Of a stretch of DNA of 64,000 bases, positions 36,901 through 47,716 are shown piece by piece. The notes beneath the pieces were generated by a model. The model was not told the DNA's origin. It saw only the letters and a list, made by a program, of their open reading frames with translations, and searched no databases. The position numbers and the translations under genes were made by a program. Location of the stretch: positions 859,001 through 923,000 of the forward strand of contig CALZFC010000029.1 in assembly GCA_945643635.1 (NCBI GenBank). The letters are read 5' to 3'. This stretch comes from Allodiplogaster sudhausi (Eukaryota > Nematoda > Chromadorea > Rhabditida > Diplogasteridae). How positions within the stretch are numbered: the stretch's first letter is position 1; every line of letters starts with the position of its first letter.

Positions 36901-39900
36901 TCGCGCAGAAGACAGCGGAGTATTCGCCCCACCATCCACCTTCAGAGCAAACCGCATCATCGTCGTCCTCGATCTTAAGGATTTACTATATATTCCATAA
37001 ATCATCCGTTTTTAGCTCACCAGTGAGAATTCTCCTTCTTCAGATTCGCCGAACAGGAAGAATCCTTCTTTGCAGTGAGGCTTCCAGAAATCGTCAAATT
37101 CGACTTCATGCTCGTCGGAGCAGCCCTTTGGAGGCTTGGATGGCACAGTACGGTTGCAAGGAAGAGGAACTGCAAATCGAAGCATTTGTCGATGTTCCAA
37201 TTAAGATGTTCAAGTACGCTTACTGTCGGCGCAATAGACGAACGAGTATTCTCCCCAATAGCCGTCAATGCCGCATTTGAGAGATTTATCCGAAACCATC
37301 TCGTATTTCTCCGTTTTGAAGTTGAAGCCGTAGAGCTTGTGACCCTCGGGACAAGATGCCTCTTCGAATCCTTCGGTTGAGTTAGATACAGTGACCTAAG
37401 AAGATCGTAAGTTGGGCTGGCCATCTCATAGTAACCCTCAAACCTCGGTAGCGTTCGTTTTCTCAGTCTCTGGCAGGTCATCGATGACGAATGTAATATT
37501 GCAGAAGAAGTCAACTGAAGCATGGCCGAGATATTTTCAACGACGATCAAGCTTGAAGTAAAACACTTACACTTTGCGCAGTAGACAGTTGCGAATGAGC
37601 CCCATGAACCGCTTGCACTGCAGATCGCATCGTTTCCGTCGATCACCTTTAATAATTGCAGTATAATTTTTTCATTTGGATGATGGTATGGCTGACAATT
37701 TCGACGTAGCTGCCACTTGTAACTCCGAAGAGGAAATAGCCAGAGGGGCATTCTGGAACTTGAGTCGAGGGGTTGATGACAACTTTGATCTCATCGTGGG
37801 AGCCAGGAATGAAGCTTGATGGGAGTGAGTCGTCGCAGAGTCTTTCAGCTGAATTATGAATAATAATTATAATGTTAGCAAATTATTATTTTTCAGGCTT
37901 TATCAGGTATGTTTTAGTACCCTCTGCACAGAAGACATAGGCGAATCCTTCCCAGGTGGCTTCCAGATCGCAGGTGAGGGTGTCCTTATCGACAATAACA
38001 TATTTATTTTCTGATGCGCTGAGTCCGTAGAGCACGAGGCCATCTTCGCAGCTAGCTTCTTTGAGTCCATCAGAAGTAATGACGACGATTGCCTAGAATG
38101 TTATGTTATACAGACTGTTCAGTCATAAACAAACTCACCTCTGTCGCATTGGCTTCCGGAATATCACTGGTGACAATTGTGCTGTTGCAGGCAAATTCAA
38201 CTAAATAGGACATTTTAATGAATATTCTCCAAAACGAACGGGCCATGGTGGATTCAATATAAAGAACTTACAGTTTGCACAATAGACTTGGGCGAACATT
38301 CCCCATTGGCCAGAAACGCTAACTGAGCAGGTTGTGGTAGAGTTGTCAGTGATCTATGGGAAGTAAAGTTAGCATTATGAAGCAATTGTAAGCAAGAGAA
38401 AAGCATACGATGGAAACATTTCCGTCCGCAGTGACACCGAAGAGAGTGAATCCTTCATCGCATGCAGGAGTCCACCACTTGAGGTTCACCTCCTTTGCAT
38501 CGTTCATGCCTGGCTTCAACTCATCCGGCAGACTGAGACTACATGGTAGAGGCACTGAGAAACACTGATTAGAGAATTGCAAGAAAATGGTAACGCATTG
38601 GGACACCTTCGGCTCCGATGTGATCAAAGTAGATGAGTTCGCCACTGCTTGTTGCCCACGAGCCATTAACAGTGCAGACGAGAGAGACGCCCACAGAGAT
38701 TTCCTAAATACATTTGTTGTGCATTCCCATTATTGTTTAAATGATTATCCGCGGTCTTCTTAGAAATGCTGCTGACCACTGAAGGTCCATTTTTGTCGAA
38801 TCCCCACAGGATGTGGTGTTCAGGAGCAATTACAGAATAGCACTCATCAGCGAACTCTGGTTGCACCAACTCGGGCTCCGAGAACATCGAGCCCCACCAT
38901 CCCGCAAGCACGGAGATGTCGCAAGTGTCATTGAAGCACCCTAAAAAAGATAAATTATTGCTTGCAAACTTCTGGTTAACATTCAAGCTGACATTGCTTT
39001 GAACCGCATGTGAAGACATCTCCATCTTGCGTCTCACTTCCCTCGAGGATATACTCCCAAGTTCGATTATGATTGCAAACCAGGCCTTCTGATGCGTTGC
39101 TCCAGGCTGAGCCAGATAGCACCTAAAGCGTTCCTTCAGTTGCAGTTGAGGCAAGCAAATGACTTCAACCAACAAGGAGAGATCCTTGATCGCAGGTGAC
39201 AGTCGGACAGCCTTCCTCTGAATATCCCGTCTTGTTCAGCCGTTCAGGAACGCAGACGAGGTCGGGAGGGCAAGAGGTCGTTGGTGTCACAGCCGATTCG
39301 AGACAGTCTTCGCATTCTGAACCATTTAAATAAAGTGAAGGAAGCACCACATTTAATCTCTACCTGGCTCGTAAATACAAGTAATGCCGACGCCCTGGTC
39401 AAAGTTGCCACCAGTCGAGTTGTGCCAGAGCTTGTCGTTTCCACACTTGAGAGACGTGTCAGACACTGTGTAGAGGTTATTCGCGTAGTATTGGAGAACC
39501 TATATCATTCGAGGGTTCACGCAGAAATTATAATTATGACTGAAGTCAGATTCATACTCACGGAAACTTTGCCACGTGAGCATGTGTATGTAGAGGTGTT
39601 CGTGGCAGTGTCAAGGTAAAGGCTGAGGAAGTTGGAGTCGCAGGAATAGTTGGCCGGGCAACGGAAGCTGCCGAATTCAACGAAGAAGGTGTAATTCTTG
39701 CACTCGTAATTGTCTAAAAATTGAAGATCTCCCAATTCCTCAAGACCGTGCTCTAGCACAAACTCTTTGGCCTTGCGCAAATAATTGTTCCGGTTGTGGC
39801 AACATTCGTATCGGTCACCCACGACGCGCCAGGTGCGCACTTGACATAGTTAGCACGGATGGTGTTCGAGCCTCCGGTTAGGGCCTCAAATATATCAAAT

Positions 39901-42031
39901 TGTTTCTTTAATCGGGAGAATACTTAAATTTATAAGCTTACGTAGGTGTAGCCGGTGTAGCAGTAAGCTGCCTTGCAGCCGTTCGCTGTTGTCTGATTCA
40001 CTGACAGTTTGTCACACCACATGTCTTTTGGACAGAAGGTGAAGAAACCAGTTATTTTAATACTGCCACAGTCTGTGCACGCTGAAATTAAATAACGAAA
40101 TCATTATCCTAATGTAAAGCTGGTTCGCAAGATTGACTGACAGAAGTACTCTCCGCAGGTAACGTTCCCTGTAACGCTGCTTCCATCGGATTTCAACCAT
40201 CCACCGCCAACTGCGCAAGTCAAGGAAGTCTGCGACATATCCCAGGTGCCGCCATTATTGATCTGAATTCTCCATATTTCTTTAAATTTTAATTGTTGAG
40301 CACCAGACCAAGAATGAGCACCCCAATAATAGCTATAGAATATCGTTCACGAACTAACCAAGATCTTTCCCTTGGTACAGGTTAGTTTGGTGCACGTTCC
40401 TGATGTGTTTCGGTAAAGATTGGCCGAGTTACAGCTGTAGTCCGCAGGGCAGCTTCCACCAGTGACCACTGGAGGGTTCGTGCATTCGGTGCAAGCTGGA
40501 ACAGGTCTTACTTCAGAAGTTAGACGGCTATGTAGTTGCTAAGCTGTAATACTAAAGATTATTGCCACGTACTCTTCGATCTCGTGCATGTGATGTAGAC
40601 AACGTTCGTTGGATACGTGGATCCATCCTTCTTGGACGCCCAAAATCCTCCTGGAGCCTGTGAGCACTCGATTCCGGTGGGCGCCGAGGTAACAGTGGAG
40701 TTGAACTTGTCAAATCGGAAGAGATAGCCCTGAAGAATGATTTGATAAAATGACTTCGTACCTTTTAGATCATTACTTATCTCATCGAAAGGATGGCACA
40801 TAGTTTTTTTTTATAAAGAATTATACCGTCAGGTCGTAGCCAGGGTCGCAGTAGGCATTGAAGCATGTCACGTCAGCAACACCCAGTGCGCCGCCTGCAG
40901 TTCGCAGGGCCGTCAAATTCGTGACAACCCCCGACATGACTTCTGCCGGTACAATCGATTCATTCGTCAGCTTCGGTGGCAGCGTGCAGTTCAGGCAATC
41001 TCAAGACAACCACGTTTTCTTTCGCTCTGATGGTGTAATTATTTATCCCTTCCTCTCCTTGGTTAAATCAGACACCAATTACCGTCGCAATAGTTTAACA
41101 AACTTACTGTAGCTGTAGCCGCATGTGAATTGTCCGCCGAGAACTGTGTTATTAATGTCCTTGAAAACGTTCGTCACTGCCGCGCAATACGGGCCGGAAA
41201 CTGGGCCATTGTAGGAGGCGTTGCTGTATTGCTGAATTAAAATGCATTCGGCATAAGGTTAAGAAATCTAATGAACTACCAATAATTGTATACTAACATA
41301 TATTGTTCCCTCCGAGCATCTGACTGCGTCGCATTTATCGCTGACTCGGGTGAAGACTGCGAGCTTGTTCTTGCAGAAGTTCTCAGCCGGACACCACGAC
41401 GAGACGTAGCCAGGCTGGCCGCATTGGTCACAAGCTGAAATTACATCATCACACTGAGACACAAAGAAAACGAGTTAATGGTATCTTTAAAAGTATACCT
41501 GCATTGGCCGACACTGTCGCAGTGTTCGGGACCGTCGTGTAGGGAGCTCCGTCTCCGTAATAGCTTCCTTCAATGCATGAAAAGTTGGTGAACTTCTGCC
41601 AGGTAGCGAGGCCGGCCTTGATCTGCAGAATTGTTCTTTCCCATGACTCTGCGTGAATATTGAGATCTCTGTCGAAAGCATACCCAGAGTCCAGTCGAGT
41701 ACTTTCCGGTGAAGGTGATTGTGCAGTCGGTTTGGACGACCAGTGAAGCGTTGCATGTGTAGCCGGAGGGGCATCCGGATCCCGGGCCGAATCCGGCGCA
41801 CGAACAGCTGGGGCCACCTTTGCAGAACATTTTCAAATTGATATAATATTATTTTAAAATTCAATCAAGCTTATAGGAAACTAATCTAATTACTATTTTG
41901 TACTTGTAGGTAACAGCTGATTGCCAGAACGCAAAAAAATCAAAATTTGGTGAGTGAGAACCTAGATAGGTGGCCTGGGTGAAAGCGACGAGACTGGCCA
42001 CAGCCAGAAGGAAAGATACGTCGAGACGCAT
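28317..42031 (-). CDS. Gene B: giant secreted protein of tandem CCP-like cysteine modules
   Basis: Paralogue of gene A with the same architecture: signal-peptide exon (ATG at 42031-42029), 8 N-terminal modules, 3 transitional modules, a tandem array, 7 C-terminal modules and a TGA stop at 28317-28319. The array has only 9 P and 10 Q modules, so the protein is about 3,000 residues. All modules keep 1-0-1 intron phases. The C-terminal 2.7 kb is clearly similar to gene A but with scattered substitutions and indels, mostly in introns, whereas the region 35.39-41.81 kb is nearly identical to 14.06-20.48 kb. The retained frame and splice sites suggest both genes are functional. The product is unknown. 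Confidence 0.85.
31094..37514 (-). repeat. Gene B coding tandem array, 680-681 bp unit, 9 P and 10 Q modules
   Basis: Same unit as the gene A array. All units here carry the second intron class (after WWGEYSAVFC the intron contains gaagaataaaaaatgtaaac-like sequence), which in gene A occurs only in the units nearest the N-terminus. P1 exons start near 31563, 32244, 32925, 33606, 34287, 34968, 35649, 36330 and 37012. Protein changes between units are few and concentrate in the acidic run at the start of P2 (IDNDDD or IEDDDD here; IDDEDD in most units of gene A). Confidence 0.9.
37515..41817 (-). CDS. Gene B N-terminal and transitional modules
   Basis: Exon for exon the same as gene A 16184-20487, offset by 21,330-21,331 bp. 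The differences I could find are one base in an intron (near 38715, a missing a relative to 17385) and one substitution (39860, t for c at 18530) that turns a Val into Ile in a module with NT-V/I-RANYVKC. Modules begin with C-x2-C and end with a CCP-like W...C half. Confidence 0.8.
41962..42031 (-). CDS. Gene B exon 1: start codon and signal peptide
   Basis: It reads MRLDVSFLLAVASLVAFTQ then ATYL, ending in phase 1 at CTAG|GTTCTC. Differences from gene A exon 1 are conservative hydrophobic changes. Exon 2 opens at 41817. Confidence 0.85.
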
Positions 42032-42167
42032 CTGATAGAGATACTATTGGCAGTTAGTTATTTTCTTACCATTTGTTTAAAAAAAACTTGGAATTTTTCT
42101 GATATACCAACCATAAATTTAGAAATAAATATAAAAAAATGACAAAATACTGTCCAGAATTTCGAAC

Positions 42168-42395
42168 GCTATCATTGAAGCCCACCAGGGAAATCACAGG
42201 TAGTGGAATGATAGCGAGGAGTGCTGATGCCCTTTTATGTGCATAGTAGATGTTGGCTTAATTCTAATGCCCTCGACGTGGTGTTCGAAAAAAAAGCGAG
42301 TTGTTAAAGTGTTTGTGACACGAATTATCATCCGACGCTTGTTCTAAACTGATTATTCCACTCGAACAGACGGAGGATGAATTGCGAGAGAGTAG
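42168..42395 (-). promoter_or_regulatory. Putative promoter of gene B with TATA-like box and opposed GATA sites
   Basis: Conserved with 20798-21010: ACATAAAAGG at 42231-42240, CTATCA at 42209-42214 and TGATAG at 42169-42174 on the minus strand, then conserved sequence as far as the tgattattcca and gacggaggatgaattg blocks. The spacing between the elements is kept in both copies. Confidence 0.5.
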
Positions 42396-42399
42396 AGAG

Positions 42400-43505
42400 T
42401 TTGAGGAGAACTAGAACAAATAGGAAAAAAGTGCATGTGCTCTATGGTAGTTTCGAATCATTTCCATGAAACAAGATGGAAAAAGAGTGAAACTACGGAA
42501 GAGAGACAAGTGCCTGAGAAACATTTAGACATAGCACCATTTACAAATTTACATATTTAACATGGCAAACATTTGATCATGAGGAAAATGTAATGCGCAA
42601 AACTATGACGATATTTCTCTCCTCTTGTGCCAGCCTCGCTAAAATTCTTAATCTTTTTCTCGATAGAGTTACTGTGAGCTATAATCTCGAATCGAATATG
42701 TTCGCTAACTGGGACGGACCCTCATTCGTAGCTTCCCCAAGTGTTTGTCCGTTTCCTCTCGTTATTAGCCGTAGCCTTATTGTCTCCGCTATATCGCTCT
42801 AGTAAGATAACCTGTTCAGGTGTGCATTATTCGTGATCGTTAATGCATTTTGTACTGAAATCAGCCCATGGATAGGAATTCCAAAATGATAAGAAGGGTT
42901 TCAACTTCGAGGGGGAATATCAGAAGTGTAGAATTCTCTATTCTCTCGCATTTTATCTATTCTTTCTAAACGGGCAATGGAGTGAGGTATTAATATTAGT
43001 TGAAATTAATTATTTACAGATATCGAAAACTCAATCTTCTATTCGCAGTTTTCTTGCTCGACATAGGGAGCGAGAGAGAATGTGATTAAGAGAGACTCAG
43101 AAAAATTCAAATTTTTCCAGTTCAGTTTAGCTCAGCATCCTCGAGCAATTGCCCGCTCGGGGTTCTTTATCATCCAACAGCTGATCTTTTCGTTCTAATA
43201 AGGCTGAAAATCCACTTCCCCGTACAAGCCTAACAGTCAATAAAGTCGTTTTTAAAATTTGCATTTTCTTGCCTTGGAGACTTTGTTTAAACAAACTCAC
43301 TTTCTAATGAATCATCTTAAAAAGTATATTGAGTAAAATTAAGTGTGGTCAGCGAATGTAACTAACTAGTATTATAACTCACATGGTTTTATTCTTGCAC
43401 GAATTGGTACTGGGGGCGGGGGCCAAAGTAAGGCGGCCTTGAGTTGCCAAACGACGTTAGGATAAGAGGAGGAGGAGGGGGCGGCGTGGGAGAGAGGAGG
43501 TGTTG
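42400..43505. other. Intergenic, nothing recognised
   Basis: No exon with matching splice sites is visible. At 43410-43500 there is a purine-rich G/A tract (gggggcggggg, ggaggaggagg). Confidence 0.5.
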
Positions 43506-43508
43506 ATT

Positions 43509-43743
43509 TTAGATGCCGCCAAGGTATCCGTCAACGATGCCGCCAACGATCTCGAGTACACCACCGCCAAGGTCGCAGACCGTTCCGATTGCGTCGCTAA
43601 CCAGCTGAAAATCTTTTACGCCAACATTTGGATAAGCTTTTAAAGAAAGCGTATATCAGAGCCAAGAGTTCCGACGCCGTTTAATGTGATGCCGACAGTT
43701 TCGCCGAGGCGGCTGACCAACCCTCGGCGATCGCGATCGATGT
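43509..43743 (-). CDS. C-terminal exons of a small glycine-rich protein (partial model)
   Basis: Two exons on the minus strand, 43676-43743 and 43509-43604, join in frame: the first reads IDRDRRGLVSRLGETVGITL then NG, the second LVSDAIGTVCDLGGGVLEIV then GGIVDGYLGGI and TAA. The second exon has a good acceptor (TTTTCAG|CTGG); the first exon donor (GGC|GTCGGA) is weak. The repeated GG-I-V and G-x-V-G pattern suggests a short secreted or structural peptide. No start exon was found upstream, so the gene is incomplete in this reading. Confidence 0.35.
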
Positions 43744-43759
43744 CTGCACATGGCAAGTT

Positions 43760-44640
43760 GGTTATAAAACCCAGAGACTAATCGAACGCTCGAGGGTTCT
43801 CGGGGGTTCTCGGTCAATGTTAAGTTTGCCGAAATTTGTCTTTAGCTTTTGATGTGTTGAACCCACACATGAAACCGAGAGGGTTGATGGAAACATGTCT
43901 TTTTGACTACCCATGCTGGTGTTCCACCGGCTGAATTAAAATGATTTATTACCTTTCTGTTTTCGCTCAATATTATGCGGATTTTTATTGCTGTATCACT
44001 TATACATATCGTAGAGGTTGTATTGAACACAACAGCCCTGTGGCTGGACAGCTATTCCTATGACTTTCCGAACGTTTGATGATTAGGTTTGCCGATAATT
44101 TTCCTAGTGCCAATGAGAGCTTTAGGTAGATTTGCATTGGAATGTGCTAAGGTGATTCATCATTATTCGCATGGGAATTCAGACACCATATAAAAAACTA
44201 CAAATAGTTACACATATTTAGCTTTGTGAGACAATCCGGTGTGGTACACCAGCATCGTCATTAAAATTCAATGAAAGCGATTGTTGCATTTTGATCACAA
44301 CAATCTGTGCTTTGTCTAGACAAAACAAAATGTCCGCATCAAATATCAAACAGCTGCAATATTTCTTGTTGTCGCAATATTAATTTGTCTCGCATGTAAC
44401 CATTAGGAGACAGTCACAATAGCTTTCATCGATATATAAGAAGTATCTTTTTCATCATTGCCTCAGAAAATGCCATGGTCTGAACGATTTTTGAATCGTA
44501 GATATCGTCTTAATCTCTTTCAAAAAAAATTGTTTCCTTTTTTTGCTTGATATCTCTGTTACGGTCTTCACAACAATGCACTCAATGACTGTCTCATTGG
44601 GCTGTTCGTCTTCGCCTTCTCATGGATGATTGTCGACTCT
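43760..44640. other. Intergenic, nothing recognised
   Basis: AT-rich with no supported exon. The upstream exons of the glycine-rich gene should lie here if it is real, but I could not identify them. Confidence 0.4.
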
Positions 44641-44649
44641 GACACTTCG

Positions 44650-44850
44650 TGATGACCCCTCTGACGGGCTCGGAAATGACGACAATGTCGGTCGGCAACC
44701 TCGGCAATATTATCCGCTTGGTCTTTGATCTTGTAGTTTCCTTAAATGTTTTTTTTCTAAATATATACATACATATTTTTTAGGCAGCTCGAGGTAGCAA
44801 CTCACATTTCTTATTGTTTGCAAATAACAGGAAATTAAATAGAGATTCGG
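44650..44850 (+). pseudogene. Relic of a Ly6/ET-like gene 3' end
   Basis: The frame TPLTGSEMTTMSVGNLGNII followed by RLVFDLV resembles the last exon of the downstream genes (NL-A/S-TA-V/A-RLVFGTL). The sequence after it (tagtttcc... gcagctcgaggtagc) matches the flank after the gene at 51648-54821 (near 54850-54905). The rest of the gene is not visible, so this is a decayed earlier copy of the cluster. Confidence 0.35.
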
Positions 44851-45019
44851 TTTATATAAATAAAAAATGCTCATTCATTCTTCTGACACATGCCAATATG
44901 CATACAACATTTCTGTTAGTTTTCCCATTTACTAGAATCCCACGGTTCGCGATAGGTAATTCATAATTTGAGAAGAGGAATTACAAAACGTAATATCCTT
45001 TCCAGTCTATGATAGTACA

Positions 45020-45288
45020 TACATATGTATGTCACGATATCGGATTAAAGGCTTTTAGCAAATGCGACATGAGATTTAGTTCCTCACAAATTGAGAATGC
45101 AAATGATCAGAGCACGGATATTTACGTTCAAAACACCACTGCGTTTAAAAGATCAGTTTGCAATTCAGTGTTCAACTGATTCATGGCATTTATCCAATAG
45201 GACCAGCAAGAATTTGGGCTGACTCATGCAAAACTGCGCGATATAAAGCAAGCTGCATAGGTGAAAAAGTAGCAGCTAAGCCCTCGGC
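45020..45288 (+). promoter_or_regulatory. Promoter-proximal block of Ly6/ET-like gene 1
   Basis: Contains TATAAA at 45242-45247, 47 bp before the ATG, in the context gcgcgatataaagcaagctg. Upstream strings gttcaaaacacca and ttgcaattcagt recur before all three gene copies, with the same order and spacing. Confidence 0.6.
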
Positions 45289-47682
45289 ATGGTCATCATA
45301 CTACTCGTTGTTCTCGTTGTTCTTTCTTCGTTTCCTGCAAGCAGGATCGTTTATGCGATCACTTGCAATCTCTACTTCCAAGAGTAAGTTATTCATTTGT
45401 TTTATTCCCAATCGTATCCCACCAAATAAAAAAATATCACTTTGAAAAATTGAAATAAAGAGTAGTGCACAACAGTGGGTCGTGACATTTACTTACAATA
45501 AGATTTCCTTTCTCCCCTCTAAATCCGTAACATCTCTCATTCGCGACTTCTGCATTAATCACCCCGACTTACCATTCCACAACGGAACATGCGAAGGCGA
45601 AGCCTGTTTCATCACGACACAGTACGATTGGCCGTACAACAAAGCAAATAACGGAGAAGAGAGAGATTACTACTTTCAGGTAGTCAAAAAGATTCAACTG
45701 ATGTCGAAACAATAATCTATGTGTCTAACTAGAGGACATCGCCAAACTTTTGAGACATCTTATGGTGTCATTTTTACAGTGTTTCTTAAGGAACTTCCAC
45801 TCAAATTAAGTCAGATGCTTGTCGCGGACACTGAGGGTTTCGTTTTGTAACGGTGAATCCATGATGATTAGATGCTGTTCCAAGTCAAAGGGCAAAAAAT
45901 TGCGATCATGTGCGAAAAATCGAGGTCTATGGCCCGGCTGGTTCCTGTGACATTCTGTCTTCGTTTGAAGTCCAATAGAATGCATCAAATGCTTGAGGGC
46001 TGCCTGAAGGGCGTCGCCTACCCGATCGGCTGCACTGATTCGGAGCGTTTATATCATGAACGCCAGTGTGTCTGCAACGAGTCAGTGTAGATTACGTATT
46101 GCTTAGATCATTTCGAGCCGTACTTTATGAATAACAAGATGATTCCTCACTTTCTGTATTACAGGATCTTTTCATCTTTACTTTCTGTATCAAAGGATGG
46201 TTAGTTCTTTCGCGCAATACTTTCTTCTGTATCACAGCACCGACTTGTGCAACACGCCATCGTTCCATGAAACCGCCAAAGCATGGAAGGCCAATGTTGA
46301 ATGCCACTTTCGCAGCAGTCTCGTGGATCCCACTCCGACGACTCGCATGGACTGTTCGTGTGTTCTTGGCGTCCGCGCCGATTTCCAGCCTAGAGATCTT
46401 GCACGCTTCTATACTGTAAGTGCTTGATGATTCAATAGATAATGGTGATGAATCAATCAATAGTGTTGTTACCCTATTGCTGTTTTTATGAGACCTGAGA
46501 AATAGCACGCTAGAATGATCGAGTGCCTACCCCTAGGGCAGACTCTGAATTTCGAACCGACACTAAAAACTTGTCGCCCTCCTTTAACTATGCCTCGCTC
46601 TCTCTATCTCTGTTTCTCTAATTCTCTCATCTTTCCTCGTTCAGTTCAGCGCGACGAAAGATTTCCGAGCCGGCCAAGTTCCACTGCTCTTCGAGAACGC
46701 TTGCATGCAATCGTACATCGATCAGTGGTGGATCTACTACGATGGTGATGCCCGCAAGCCTCTTCACAGCGAGAAGACCTGCCTTTGTAACAAGGTGTAG
46801 CTGCTTATTACGAGAAGGCGTGGAACAGCGAGCGAAGCGAAATGAGTGAATGAGCCGAGTTGCATGGAATGACCGAAACTCTCGTAGGCTAATAACCAGG
46901 TTTTAACAGTAGCGTGACTCTAGCACAACTGCTCATGAAATGAGTAAGAGATTAGAGAGAGAGAGAGACGATTAGATATGACGCAGCTGAGCCCGTACAC
47001 ACAGGATGTGCGACAATTTGAAACAGCATTTATTCTTTACTGGCTAACGTCCTCCTTTAAGCCGCTTTGCAACGATAACATGACGTCATTCACGACGAAT
47101 CGTCCGCTCGTCACGTGCCATCAGACTGTGTCGAATGAGAGTTCAGCGATCGGCGACTTGCGTTGTCAGGGCCATTTCTGCTACATCGATAGGATCGTGA
47201 GCAACATTCTCCCAGCAACATCTCTGGCATGTTGAATCTCATTAATTTCATAATATATATGCACATATGTATATATATTATATACCGTATTTTCTCTATT
47301 AGTACCCCCCCCCCTTTATTAGAACCCCCCCCCTCTAATAGTACCCCCCTCTGAAGAAGCCATTGAAAAATAGAACCCCTCCCTCTAGTAGAACCCCCCC
47401 CCCCCCCTCCAATAGTGCCCCCCCCCCAAACAGCCTAATATCTCAGTCAGCCCGAAACGTACCTCGAATGGATCCTGGAGGCATGGGATGCTCTCCCCCA
47501 ATGAACTGATTGCAAATTCATTCAAAATATGTGGTAAAATGGATATTCCAGTGATGATTACTAAAAATTCGAGCTATGATTCTTCTTTTTTTTTTTAGAA
47601 GAAAATGTTGTTATCAAACTTTTAGTGTCTCACATTGAAAAATAGTACCAATCCCTCTAATAGTGCCCCCCTCACGCATGGG

Positions 47683-47716
<34 letters not shown>

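Noticed and set aside
3446..37380. Recurrent plus-strand open frames of 85 and 101 codons in every array unit
   Set aside because: They are antisense shadows of the exons; the minus-strand reading has matching splice sites, cysteine modules and continuous phase, and the plus frames cross introns.
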